Positions 1-10,565 of a stretch of DNA of 64,000 bases are shown in pieces; position 1 is the first letter of the stretch; each line of letters opens with the position of its first letter. Made by a program: the position numbers and the translations under genes. Origin of the DNA: Choricystis sp. odSpoLacu1 (Eukaryota > Chlorophyta > Trebouxiophyceae); the NCBI GenBank assembly GCA_958009055.1, contig OY253656.1, forward strand, positions 186,001-250,000. The letters are read 5' to 3'. Below the pieces are notes generated by a model. The model was given only the letters and a program-made list of their open reading frames with translations. It was not told the DNA's origin and ran no database searches.

Positions 1-145
1 GGAATGAGAGAGATCACAACCACGCACAGCGTGTGGGTGTGAGCCGCGCCAGGGATAGAGGAAAAAACGCACGGCTCACGCTCGCTCGCGCCCTCGCACC
101 CCCCTCCGACGCACGACGCGCCCTCCTCCCACCCACCCCACACAG

Positions 146-1453
146 GTCGCCCCCGGCACCGACTGGCCCTCCCTGCTCGCCTCCCACCCCTGGCTCACCA
201 GCACGCGCCTGGTGGTCAAGCCGGACATGCTGTTCGGCAAGCGCGGCAAGAATGGTGAGTGAGGGAGAGAGAGCGTGCGAAGAAAAACAACGGGAAGCGG
301 GGAAAGCCTGTCAACGCACACACTCCACCCCACCACTCCACACACAGACCTCGTCGGCCTCGACCTGGACGCCCCCGCCGCCCGCGCCTTCATCGACGCC
401 CGCACCGGCCGCACCGTCAGCGTGGACGGCGTGTCTGGGACGGTCGACACATTTATCATCGAACCCTTTGTTCCCCACGCCGTTGAATACTATCTCTCAA
501 TTCAATCCACGCGGGACGGTGTCGACGTCTCCTTCTCTGAAGCTGGCGGCGTCGAGGTGGAGGCCAACTGGGACGCGCTGAAGAGTGTGGCGATTCACGC
601 CGACCCGACGAGTGGCGTGGTTGCCACGCCGGCCGCTCTCGCCCCGCTCGTCGCGTCCCTCCCCCCCGACACCCGCACCGCTGTCTCGGCATTCATCGCG
701 GGCACGGTGGCCGTGTTCAATGACCTCGACTTCTCGTTGATCGAGATGAACCCGTTCACGATGGCTACGGGGGTGGGGGGCGCGAAGTGCGACGCGCCGT
801 TTCCGTTTCCACTTGACATGCGCGGTGAGCTCGATGACACCGCGTCCTTCCGCTCCGCCAAGAAGTGGGGGGCGGTCGAGTTCCCGCTGCCGTTTGGGCG
901 CACCCTGTCGTCCGCCGAGGCGGACGTGCGGGAGGCGGACGCGGTCACGGGGGCGTCGTTGAAACTCACAGTCCTCAACCCGGCCGGCCGCGTCTGGACC
1001 ATGGTCGCCGGCGGCGGCGCCTCCGTCATCTATGCCGACACCGTGGCCGACCTGGGGGCGGCGGCCGAGCTGGGCAACTATGCTGAATACAGTGGGGCGC
1101 CGTCCGAGGCTGAGACCTACAGTTATGCCAAAACGCTGCTCTCCGTCGCCACCGCGTCCCCCGACGGCCGCGGCCGCGCCCTCCTGGTGGGCGGCGGCAT
1201 CGCCAACTTCACGGACGTGGCTGCCACGTTCCGCGGCATCATCCGCGCGTTGAGGGAGGGGGCGGACGCCGTCAAGAAAGCCAACATGAAGATTTATGTG
1301 CGGCGGGGGGGGCCCAACTACGCGGCCGGGCTGGCCGCGATGCGCGCCCTGGGGGGCGAGTGCGGACTGGACGTCTCCGTGTCTGGGCCGGAGGCCACGA
1401 TGACGGGCATCTGCAAGGCGGCCATTGACTGGGTGACGTCGTTTGACACGTGA
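146..1453 (+). CDS. ACLA: ATP-citrate lyase subunit A (5' partial)
   Basis: ATP-citrate lyase cleaves cytosolic citrate to acetyl-CoA and oxaloacetate with ATP and CoA. This is the separate A subunit found in plants and green algae; animals and stramenopiles have a single fused chain. Exons are 146..254 and 348..1453, with an intron acceptor ending at 145, so the first 35-40 residues lie left of the window. The 404 residues present align almost without gaps to the plant A chain: [14 protein letters not shown] near the start, [22 protein letters not shown] and [14 protein letters not shown] of the ATP-grasp half, [30 protein letters not shown] and [11 protein letters not shown] of the citrate-binding half, and [15 protein letters not shown] close to the end. 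The stop is TGA at 1451. The partner B subunit is not in the window. Confidence 0.95.
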
Positions 1454-2087
1454 GGGCAACGGGCGCCGTGTGGAAAGAGTGAAGCAAAAAATGATGATGA
1501 AAAAAAAAAATGGCACGGCAAAGAACAGGGGTGTCTCTCTGCGAGGGCAGGGGGGTTTTACAAAGGGCGTGCGTGCGCAGGCGCGCGCCTCTGTGGAGGC
1601 GCGCACACACACACACACACACGGGTTGGCTCGAAAGAAAGAAAAAACAAGGCAAAGGAAAGAGGGGTGCGGGCGTGCCGTTCGTTGTTGAGTGTGCACG
1701 TGGGTACAAGAGGGGTTTGCACCCGGGGAGAGGGGATCCACGCGTTGTCGTGTGTGTCTCGGGGGGGGCGGGGGTAGTATAAAAAGAAGGGTGGTGGGGA
1801 AGGCAAGGGCGCGAGGGGTGGGCCTCTCGCTTGTTGTGCTTCCTCGTGCCGTTTTTGTCAAGATTAAAAATCGAAGCTCTTTTGGATGGATGGAAAAGAG
1901 ACGCAGTGCAGTGCATGAGGAAAAGTGTGGAGGGCATTGTCGGGGGGCAGCTCATAAGGGGTGTGTGTGTGTTGCGCGCAGAGGCGGAGGGAACACGACG
2001 CCCCGGAAACCGAGCCGAAAAAAGAAAGAAAGAAAAAAAAAACGTCCCAGCTGTGGGGAAAGAAACGCACACGCTTCTCTCCACTCC
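1454..2087. other. Convergent intergenic spacer with CA repeat
   Basis: Spacer between the 3' ends of the citrate lyase and GATA genes. It holds A-rich tracts, a (CA)n microsatellite at about 1604-1622 and pyrimidine/purine-biased stretches. No open frame here shows family resemblance, and no tRNA-like box was seen. It presumably carries both 3' UTRs. Confidence 0.6.
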
Positions 2088-3470
2088 TCACTCCCCGCGC
2101 CCGCGCTTGCGGCCGCCCGTGCTCCACCCATACTCGGCGTCCAGGCCCGCCATGAAGGCGTGCAGCGTGGCGGCCGCGTCGGCCGCGCGCGCGCGCGCTT
2201 CCAGGGCGGCGGCTTGACGGAGAGCGAGCACTTTGCAGACTGCTGCGACGGCGGCGTCCGCTGCCGCTGCGTCACGAGCCGCTGTGTCGAGTGCGTCTTT
2301 GGCGGCGAGGAGGGCGGCGTGGGCGGTGGGGGGGAGGGAGGCGAGGGGACCCGCGTCGGTTTGGGGGGGAGGAGGGGCGGAGGCGTCCGGAGTGGCGGTC
2401 GCCGCGGCAGCCGCTGCCGCCGCCGCCACAGCGGCAGCAGCATACCCAGCCCCACTCAGCGGTGCGCCAGCGCCCAGACACGACGCGGCGGCGGCGGCCG
2501 CGGCGGGGCCGCCGCCGCCGCGCGCGTCGCGGGCCGCGGCGGAGCGCGCCCCCATGGAGAGAAGGTTCACAGCCGCCAGCTCTGCGTCGCCCACCCCCAG
2601 CAGGGCGGGGGAGGGGGGGCGAGGCAGACCGTAGGCGGCGGCCGCGACGCAGTGCAGTGGGCCGGCGGCGGCGGGCCACCCGTCGTCTGTGGGCGGGGGC
2701 AGGCGCGCGAGCGGGGGGCGCCCGCGGCGCGGCGCGGGGGGGGCGGCAGCGCCCCCCCCCCCAAACCCTCCACCGCCACCAGGCGGCTCTGTGTCCAGCG
2801 ACCACGATCCAGAGGACGCGAACTCGGCGGACCGGGCCGCCGCGCGCGCGGCGGCCGCGCGCTGCGGGCGCGCGCCGCGCGAGGGCGAGCCAGTCGGCGG
2901 CGGCGCGGGCGCCCCCCCCGCCCGCGCAGAGATGGCGACGGCCGCCAGGGCGGTCGCTGCGCCGCCCACCCCACATTTCGCCTGGGCGGGGGCGCGCGGG
3001 GCGCGGCCGGCGGCGGCGGCGGCGCCGCCGCCGGCCGCGCGCGCCGCACGCACGCGCTTGACGCCGCACGCGTTGCATAGCGTTTTCGGTCCCGCCGGCC
3101 CCTCCCGCCACTGGGGGGTGCGGGAGGTGCCGCACTGATGGCACGTTTTTTGGCCGGGCAGGGTGGGGGAGGGGGGCGGCTGGGGGGGGAGGGGACGAGG
3201 GTGGTTGGGCGGGGGCCTTGACGACGCGCGCTCCAGAGTGTAACCGCCGGCTCCCCCCCCCCCTTCCGCCCGCCCGCCCGCCTGCCCACCCGGGCTGCGG
3301 TTTGGCTCATGCGGTGCGGCTCATGCGCAGCAAGGGGCGGGGGCAGAGGGCGGGTGGCGGGGCGAGGGTGAGGGGCAACACCGAAAAAAACACACGCATG
3401 GCTGCCTCACCCCAAACACGCTCACCTTGGGGCTCACAGCCACGCCGCCAGCGCCGTCACCCGCCGCCAT
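2088..3470 (-). CDS. GATA-type zinc finger transcription factor
   Basis: Predicted DNA-binding regulator of 412 residues, exons 3426..3470 and 2088..3281. The first exon encodes a 15-residue leader from the ATG at 3470. The acceptor at 3282-3283 was chosen because it alone joins in phase with the zinc finger. The finger starts near residue 61: CHQC, then [17 protein letters not shown], then CNACG. That is Cys-x2-Cys-x18-Cys-x2-Cys, the spacing of plant class IV GATA factors, and the core TPQWR and [11 protein letters not shown] is canonical. The rest is Ala/Gly/Pro-rich low complexity and reads as a disordered activation or interaction region. No CCT, TIFY or second finger is visible. Its start lies 562 bases from the divergent metacaspase-like gene. 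Target genes cannot be inferred. Confidence 0.85.
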
Positions 3471-4032
3471 GTCGAGTCAGGTGGGCTCGTTTGGTGTGGC
3501 CTGAGAAGAAAAGGGTGGCGAAACCTGGTGGGAGGGAAGGGAGGGGGCGTCAGAGTCGCGTCAGAGTCGCGATGAAAACGCGCGCAGGGGCGCGCGCGCG
3601 CCGAGGGTGTCGTTTTCCGTGGGCTCCTGTGCCACCCCGCCCTACTCTCCCTCTCCCGTCTCGGCAGGGTGGACGGCTGGTGCCCGTGGCGCATGGTGCA
3701 GGGGGCGTGGCCTTGCCACGGAGGCGGGAGGGCTCACCCTTGTGTCTCGAGAAGGGAAGCGCGGATGGGCTTTCGTTTTTCGATCTCGCGCTCGGCGCGG
3801 AGCCACAAAACGCTGCACACGCTGTCGGTCGGCTTGTCCCCCCTCGGCGTGGTTGCGAAGGCCACGGGACACGCGGTGCCGCAGGGCAGGCGTGTCGGGG
3901 GGGAGGAGGGGCACGGTGTGCCGCAAAGGAAGCCGAAAAGTTTTGCTTTTGTGAGAGAGCGAGGCACTCTCGTTTTCGTCTTTGCGAGTTGCCCCGAGGT
4001 AAAGCGCGCGAGTACCCAAGACACATCCCCTC
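3471..4032. promoter_or_regulatory. Divergent promoter region, GATA factor / metacaspase-like
   Basis: 562 bases between two oppositely directed start codons. It is GC-rich, with a direct duplication of GCGTCAGAGTC around 3548-3571 and several T-rich stretches near 3770-3790 and 3940-3975. No coding frame with family resemblance was found. The region should hold both promoters and 5' UTRs, but no specific element is recognised. Confidence 0.45.
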
Positions 4033-5789
4033 ATGGGTGCCTGCGCCTCAGCCCCGGTGTCGCCCCCCGATGGCGGCGCCTTGGCCCCCAAGAAAGCAGA
4101 AAACCGACGCCCGCTGTCCGCCCAATGGGACGCCCCCATCGCCGCCCACCACCCAACCAGCGTCCCCCTGGCCCTGGGCGCGCTGGACGACCCGGTCAGC
4201 GCGGACGAGGATGTGCCGGGAGCGCGCACGGTGAGCGAGATGGGGAGGAGAGGGAGGGGAGGGGGGTGGGAGAGCGCGGAAACGCACCCCATTTTGAAGT
4301 GTGGTCGTGCGCGCGCGGGCCGAGAGGCGCGCCCTCCCGCGCCTCCTGCCGTGGCGCGTGCCGCCTGTGCATTGCACGACACCTGCTGCGCACGCGGCGG
4401 GCGTTGGGGACGACGCAGTTCTTGTGCGGCGGCCAGGGGAGAGTAGGAGAAACGCGCGCGCGCCGTCAGCCTGCCCTCTCTCGACGCGCTCTCACCCTCC
4501 CCTCCCTCCCAACCCCACAGCCCGGCCGCCCGCCGCACACGCGCACGCCGCCCACGCTGCTGCAGGTGAAAGAGCATGGCGTGTGTGTGTTCTGGAAGAG
4601 ACGCGAAACTGAATAAAATCAAAAACCGCGCCCCCACTCACCGACCCACCCACCCCCACACAACCCTCCCCAGGCCCCCGCCGGCGTCCTGCCGCGCGCC
4701 TCCTGCCTCGACTACGCGCCCCCCTACATCCCTCCCCCCGGCCTGCCCCCTCCCGGCCTGTCGGCGGGAGGTGGCGGGGAGCCCCCGTTCGCCCCCTCGC
4801 GCCGAAAAGCAGTGATCATTGCGGTCGCCTCCGGCCCGGGAGGCGGCGCCCCGCGCGCCGTGGCGGACGCAGACTGTGTGAGGCTCATGCTGGAGCGCAA
4901 GTTTGGGTGAGTTTTGGTGGAGAAAGGTAGGTGTTGAAACGAAGAAGAACGATCGATCGTTTTTTTTTTCAACCCACCCTCCCCTTCCTTTCCCTCTAGT
5001 TTCCAACCCGGCCACACCATCTTCCTGCACGACGCCCAGCCCCACGCGGCCCTGCACCCCACGCGCTCTGCCACCCTGGCGGCCGCCCGCTGGCTGACGG
5101 AGGGCGCGGCGCCCGGCGATTCCCTGGTCTTCGCTTTCTTTGGGCCGGGAGGCGACGGCGGCGGCGAACCGCTCGTCTCCCCCGCGCGCGCCACCCCCAC
5201 ACCCCGCCGCCCCTCCTCCCCTGGTGGCGACGCCGCCGCCTTCTTCACGCGGGCTGGGCGGGGTGCTCGCGCGGCCGCCGCGGCCGCCGCGGCTGACGGG
5301 TGGGCGGCGACACTGCTGCCCGCGGATGGCGCGCCGATCACCCCGCCCGAGCTGCGCAGGGTCCTGGTCGACCCCCTGCCCTCCGGCGCCCGCCTGCTGG
5401 CCGCCGTGGATGCGGCGGGGGGGCGGTTTTCCCTGGGCCTGCCCGCGTCCGCCGCCGTGCGGTCGGACGGGTGGCCAGGGTGGGACGGGCCGGCCGCGGC
5501 GGCACCACCTGCAGCGTCGGCAGGGGACGCTCTCCTGCTCGCGGGGGACGCGCGCCCCGCCACCTCCACCGGGGACTCCGCCACCCCCTCCCCCTCGGGC
5601 GACCTCGCCTTCTGCCTCGTCCAAGCTGTGGAGCAGGGCCATGGAGGGTCGGTGGCCGCGTTGGCGCGTGCGATGCGCTATGCCGCGCGCAACGGCCCCG
5701 CCGCGCGCGCGGGGGGGGGCGATGGAGGGCGGCCGCCCGCGCTGTCGGCGTCCCGCAGGTTTGACCTGGGGCGGCCGTTTGTGCTGTGA
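4033..5789 (+). CDS. Metacaspase-like protein, catalytic residues lost
   Basis: 421 residues in exons 4033..4230, 4521..4565, 4674..4906 and 5000..5789. Metacaspases are caspase-fold cysteine proteases that cut after Arg/Lys. The N-terminus MGACASAP fits N-myristoylation and is followed by a Pro-rich prodomain of about 120 residues, as in type I members. Family landmarks are clear: AVIIAVASGPGGG (first strand), MLERKFGF, HDAQPHAALHPTRSATLAAARWLTEGAAPGDSLVF, and the C-terminal SRRFDLGRPFVL. The two catalytic positions are changed: the YSGHG histidine block reads FFGPGG, and the DCCHSG cysteine block reads VDAAGGRF. It is therefore a predicted pseudoprotease, perhaps a membrane-attached regulator of an active metacaspase. 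The frame is intact across all four exons, so decay into a pseudogene looks unlikely. Confidence 0.8.
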
Positions 5790-6050
5790 GGGAGTGGATG
5801 TGTTTTGTTTTTTTCTGCTTAGATCGAGTGGGGAGGCGGGTGGCAAAACCACCGGGTCTGTTTTTTCGAGGTTTTCTGTTTTTCCTTCCTTCTTTGTTTC
5901 TTGTGCCTGCCTTTCCGACCGCGCGTTTTCCCCTCCCCAGCAATGCAACACAACACGCATCAAAACCCCAACGATTGCACAGACACACTGAGAGTGTGGG
6001 GTGGAGAGAGAGAGGAGAGGTTCAAAGAAAGGCAGTGTTTCAACTCTTTT

Positions 6051-7296
6051 TCAAAACTCGCTCAACCACGCGTCATAATAAACACACGTGGCCGGCGACA
6101 CCGCCCCTCCATCCGAACACTCGGCCGCCACCGGGCACACGCCGCACGGCAGCCCTGCGAGGGGGGGCGGGGGCGGCGGCGGCTCCGTCCCCCCGTCGCC
6201 CGCGCCGCCCCACTCGCCGCGCGCGCGCGAGCGCGCGGCGTCCGGGGCTTCCACGTAGACGGTGGCCTGGCCACTCCCCTCCCGCCGCTCGGCCAGGCCG
6301 TCCGCGACGAGGGCGTCGAGGACGGTGGCCACGTCGTCGTCTCTCAACGCGACACGAGCCAGTCCAGTGGCAGCCAACCGCGACGCAGCCCCCGCCACAG
6401 TCACTCCCCCTCCCCCCGCCCTTCGCACGAACGCTGCTGCGGCGGCGCGAAGCGCAGAGGTGAAGGGGGCGTCGAACTCGTTGCCCGTGTACCAGGCGCC
6501 TCCCGTCACCTCCCGCGCGGGCTCCACCCCCGCCAACATGTACACCTTCCTGGATCCAGAGGCAACCGACCGCACCGCTTGGACGAGCCCCCGCCCCTCC
6601 AACGCTTTCAGCATGCGGGCGACCGCGGGTTGTTGCAGGTTGGTGCGCGCGCGCAGGTCTTTTGTCCACACGCCCACGTTGCCCGCGGCTTCGACGGCTT
6701 GGTAGACGAGGACTTCTTCTGCGGACATGCCTTTGAATCTGTGGGGGGGGGGGGGAGGGGAAACGCGAGTGTGCGCTGGTTGAGTGTGCGTGGCTGTGTC
6801 AAAAAATCAACTCGTCTCGATTCCTTGTCCCCTTGTCCAACTCACTTCTGCCCCTCCTCCGGCTTCTTGGCTTTGAACAGCTCCCGCCCGTCAGCGTGGC
6901 GGTGGGCGCCCAGCTTGTGCTGAGTGGTGGGTGTGGGGTGGGGTGTGGGGTGGAGTTGAAAAACACACACACAAAAAACCAACCTCTCCCGCCGCCTTTT
7001 CCTCTCACACAGACTCACCGACGCAAGCAGCTCGTTGATGGCGGTCACCAGCTCAGCGTGGGACAGGCCCAGGGCGGCAACCATGTCGTCCGTGGTGACG
7101 CCCTGTGGAGAGAGGAGAGGGAGAGGGGAGGGGACGTCGGTCGGTCGGTCTCGCGGAAAAGGCTGTCTACCCCTCCCGCGCCAACGCTCCGCACTGTGCA
7201 CACGCCCTATGGCTTGCCATCTTCCCCACAAACACACACCTCGGGCCGGGCCGCGCAAAACTCGGCGACGCGCGCGGCCGCCGCACGCGCGGCCAT
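6051..7296 (-). CDS. RPC6: RNA polymerase III subunit RPC6 (Rpc34/RPC39)
   Basis: Subunit of the Pol III initiation subcomplex that makes 5S rRNA and tRNAs; it opens promoter DNA and contacts TFIIIB. Exons 7240..7296, 7019..7102, 6846..6919 and 6051..6738 give 300 residues, close to the usual 310-320. Tandem winged helices are visible: a first one ending INELLAS, then VYQAVEAAGNVGVWTKDLR and LKALEGRGLVQAVRSVA, followed by KVYMLAGVEP and VTGGAWYTGNEFD. The C-terminus CGVCPVAAECSDGG plus ATCVY keeps the four cysteines of the iron-sulphur cluster seen in the human subunit, and ends AWLSEF. The gene is divergent from the Has1 helicase with 255 bases between start codons, so two genes for RNA and ribosome production may share a promoter. 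Confidence 0.93.
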
Positions 7297-7551
7297 TTGT
7301 GTGCGTGTCGGCCGCCGCGCGGGGGCCGGTCGCCTTTTTTTGTGTGAAGGCCTAACGTGAAAGGGGGATGCTGTGTGTGCTCCCACACTCGCCGTGACAC
7401 GCAGCCGCCGCCCGGGCGCAAACACTCGGCGCCTTTTTTGTGTCAATTCACGGCTAGCCAACGTCACTCTCGCTTCCGCATTTCGTTCTGTGTCGGCGCC
7501 CCGCGCCCCCCCTTTGCACCAGCGCGCGCGCGCCTGCCTCCACACCACACC

Positions 7552-9375
7552 ATGACGACCGACCCGCACTCCGCGGCGCCGGTCAAGGCCAAGAAAAAGA
7601 AAAAGGACGCGCCTGCCGCCGCGCCGCCGGCGGCCGACGACGCGGCCGCCGCGCCGGCCGAGGCGGCGCCAGCCGGCAAGCCTGGCAAGGTGAGAGGGGC
7701 GTGGGTGGGAGAGAGAGGAGGGAGTGAGAGAGCGTGCTGGTTGGTGGCAGGCGCGGGGCAGAGCAAGCCACGCATGGGGGCCGCCGCCCGACCGCTCGTT
7801 TTCTTTTTCCGACGCTGAACCCTCCCCACCCACCCCACTCAGCCCGAACGCGTCTCCGCCTCCGTGGCCGGCGTTATGTCATCCACCCCCTTTTCCGACC
7901 TGCCCCTCTCCGAACGCACAGCGGCCGCCGTGGCTCGCATGGGGTTCGCTGACATGACGCACGTCCAGGCGCGCACCATCCCCCCCCTCCTGGCCGGCCG
8001 GGACGTGCTGGGCGCCGCTCGCACAGGGTCGGGCAAGACGCTGGCCTTTTTGATCCCAGGGGTCGAGCTTCTCTACCGTGCCAAATTCTCGCCCCGCAAC
8101 GGGGTGGGTGTGCTGACCCTCTCCCCCACCCGTGAACTGGCCATGCAGATTTACGGCGTCGCCAGGGAACTGTTGGACGGCGCCTCTCAGATGCACGGCC
8201 TCGTCATGGGGGGCGCCAACCGGCGGGCGGAAGCGGAGCGGCTGGCGAGGGGGGTCAACCTGCTGGTCGCCACGCCCGGCCGCCTCCTCGACCACCTGCG
8301 CAACACGCCCGGCTTCGTCCACCGCAACCTGGCCCTCCTCGTCATTGATGAAGCCGACCGCATCCTGGAGGTCGGGTTTGAGGAGGAAGTGCGTGCGATT
8401 GTCGGCCTTCTCCCGCGCGACCGCCAGACCGCCCTCTTCTCTGCCACCCAAAACACGCGCGTGGAGGACCTGGCACGCGTCTCCTTCAAGCGCGCCCCCC
8501 TGTACGTGGGCGTGGATGATGGTGCCGCCGCCGCCACGCGGGAGGGGCTGGAACAGGGGTACGTGGTCGTCCCCCCCGCCCACCGCTTCCTGCTGCTCTT
8601 CACCTTTCTGCGCCGCAACGCCAAGAAAAAGGTCATCGTCTTCTTCTCCTCCTGCGCCGCAGTTAAGTACCACGCCGACCTGCTCAACTATGTGGACGTC
8701 CCCGTGCGCGACATCCACGGCAAGCAGAAGCAGGCGAGGCGGTCGGCCGCATTCGCTGAATTCTGTGCCGCCGACTCGGGCGTCCTCTTAGCCACCGACG
8801 TCGCCGCCCGCGGCCTGGACATCCCCGCCGTCGACTGGATTGTCCAGTACGACCCCCCTGACGACGCGCGCGAGTACATCCACCGCGTCGGCCGCACCGC
8901 GCGCGGCGCGGACGGCACGGGGCGCGCGCTCCTGTTTTTGCTCCCGCAAGAACTCCCCTTCCTCAAGCGCCTGGCCGCCGCCCGCGTCCCGCTCAACGAG
9001 TACGAGTTCCCCACCGCCAAGCTGGCCAACGTGCAGTCCCAGCTGGAGCGGCTGGTGAGCAATAATTATTACCTGCACTCTGCCGCGCGCGACGCGTACA
9101 GGGGCTACCTCCTGGCCTACGCCTCCCACACCCTGAAAGACTGCTACGATGTGCACGCCCTGGATTTGGCGGCGTTGGCCAAGTCGCTGGGGTTCACAGC
9201 GCCGCCGAGGGTCAACTTAAACCTTGAATCTCGTGCGGGCGCTGCGCGCCGCGGTAAAAAACGGGAGCTGGAGGGTGGAGAGAGCAGTGGACGGCGGTCG
9301 GGGCACGGCTTCTCGGCGGCCAACCCGTATGGGCGGCGGGAGGCGGGGGACAAGCAGCAGGTGGTGCGCGGGTGA
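7552..9375 (+). CDS. DDX18: DEAD-box RNA helicase Has1/DDX18
   Basis: Nucleolar ATP-dependent RNA helicase needed for 18S and 60S pre-rRNA processing. Exons 7552..7689 and 7843..9375 give 556 residues. The first exon encodes a Lys/Ala-rich nuclear leader (KAKKKKKDA). Helicase motifs in order: [16 protein letters not shown], motif I ARTGSGKT near residue 103, PTRELAM, motif II DEAD near 215 within [16 protein letters not shown], motif [27 protein letters not shown] and motif [11 protein letters not shown] near 393. Has1-specific signatures are strong: [47 protein letters not shown] and the C-terminal [17 protein letters not shown] with [11 protein letters not shown]. The tail is short and basic. 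Divergently paired with RPC6. Confidence 0.95.
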
Positions 9376-9482
9376 GGAGGGAAAGAGAGACGGTGTGTGT
9401 TTTTGATGTTTTTTTGATTCTCACTTTTCTTTTTGTTTCATGCAACACCAACGGATCCAACCAACCCCCCGACTTGAGCTTT

Positions 9483-10252
9483 TCACACCCGGCCACGCGG
9501 CGGTGGCGGTGGCGGGGGAGGCGGAGGCGCTGCCGCCCTGTGCGCCCTTTCCTGCAGATTCAAAGCGAGCGCTTCGGCCAGATCCCCTCCGTTCGCCCGC
9601 ACGGGGGGTGGCTGCATGGACGGCGGCAGAGGAGGAGGAGGAGGCTGCAGGACAGGCGGCGGCGGTGGAGGAAGCGCCTGCTGCGGAGGGGGCACCGACC
9701 CCCACCCCACCGCCGCCGCCGCCGCCACACTGGCTCGCGGGGCCGCCATGCTGGCCGCCACCGCGGGCGGCAGCAGGCCGCCCACGCCGCCGTCGGCGCC
9801 GCGCGCGTCGGCGATGGCGACCAGGGGGGCGAGCCTCCCCGCGGCCGCCGCCTCGGCCAAGAGAGCGCCCCGGGGCACGCACGCAAGGCGCAGGAGGCCG
9901 GTCCATGCGACAAGCGCTGGAGCACCTCCCATCGGTGAGAACGCCAGAGGGGGGGGTGGCGGGCGCGGGACGCCCGCGCGCGCGGCGGGGGCGCGCGCGT
10001 CGGCAGCGGCGCCAACTCCAGCCCCGGCCGCCCGGCCACTGTGGCCGGCAGAATGGCGTGCGACTCCATGTCGATGACGCGGTCGGCGGTGGGGGAGGCG
10101 TCGGTGGCGAACACAAAGAGCGTGGTGCCGCGCAGGCGCACAAAGGCAGAGGGGTGTGACCCGCCGCCGCAGCAGCCGACGCGGCTGCGGCCGCGCACGT
10201 CGGCCCAGCCGCACAGGTCGGCCGGGTCCCACAGGGCGGCTTCGTTCAGCAT
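9483..10252 (-). CDS. PH-like domain protein, Pro-rich tail; one-base frame break
   Basis: Start ATG at 10252, stop at 9483. The first 75 residues look like the N-terminal half of a pleckstrin-homology fold: CGWADVRGRSR, then SAFVRLRGTTLFVFATDAS, then RVIDMESHAIL. After about residue 85 the plausible protein continues in another frame (APALVAWTGLLRLACVP, then Ala-rich, then a run of prolines ending PPPRGRV). The original frame beyond this point has the Arg/Trp/Cys-rich composition of an out-of-frame shadow. No GT-AG intron bridges the two. The switch falls in about 9945-10030, a stretch of G runs and alternating CG, and needs one extra base. I read this as a sequencing deletion, less likely a pseudogene. 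Function unknown; PH domains usually bind phosphoinositides. Confidence 0.45.
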
Positions 10253-10523
10253 GGGTGTGTTTGGATGGGGGGAAGAGTAAGATTGTTTTTTGTGTGAGAG
10301 GGTTAAAAAAAGCAACAATGTTTGTTCGCAGTCGTCCGATCCGCCGTTTTTCGTTTTTATGTCTTCCCGTGTTTGCACGATTGTGCGGGGGAGGATAGTG
10401 ACCCCACCCCCTTGGGTTTGGTACAGGGAACAAAAGAAAGGGGAGGGGTGGGTATGGGGGGAGGAAAGGAAAAAAAGGGGACACGACGGAAAAGGAAAAG
10501 AAAAGACGCGCCACCCGCTCTCT

Positions 10524-10561
<38 letters not shown>
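10253..10561. other. Spacer between PH-like gene start and MCM4 stop
   Basis: Both flanking genes are on the minus strand, so this holds the MCM4 3' UTR and the upstream region of the PH-like gene. It contains A-rich tracts and a long CA microsatellite next to the MCM4 stop. No additional gene seen. Confidence 0.5.
10525..10561. repeat. (CA)18 microsatellite next to MCM4 stop codon
   Basis: An uninterrupted (CA)18 run directly abuts the MCM4 stop codon (TGA, minus strand, 10562-10564). On the mRNA it would be a (UG)n tract at the very start of the 3' UTR. Confidence 0.9.

Positions 10562-10565
<4 letters not shown>

Noticed and set aside
497..1861. 454-residue open frame on the minus strand across ACLA
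   Set aside because: It is antisense to a conserved enzyme, rich in Arg/Pro/His as expected of a shadow in GC-rich DNA, and has no domain.
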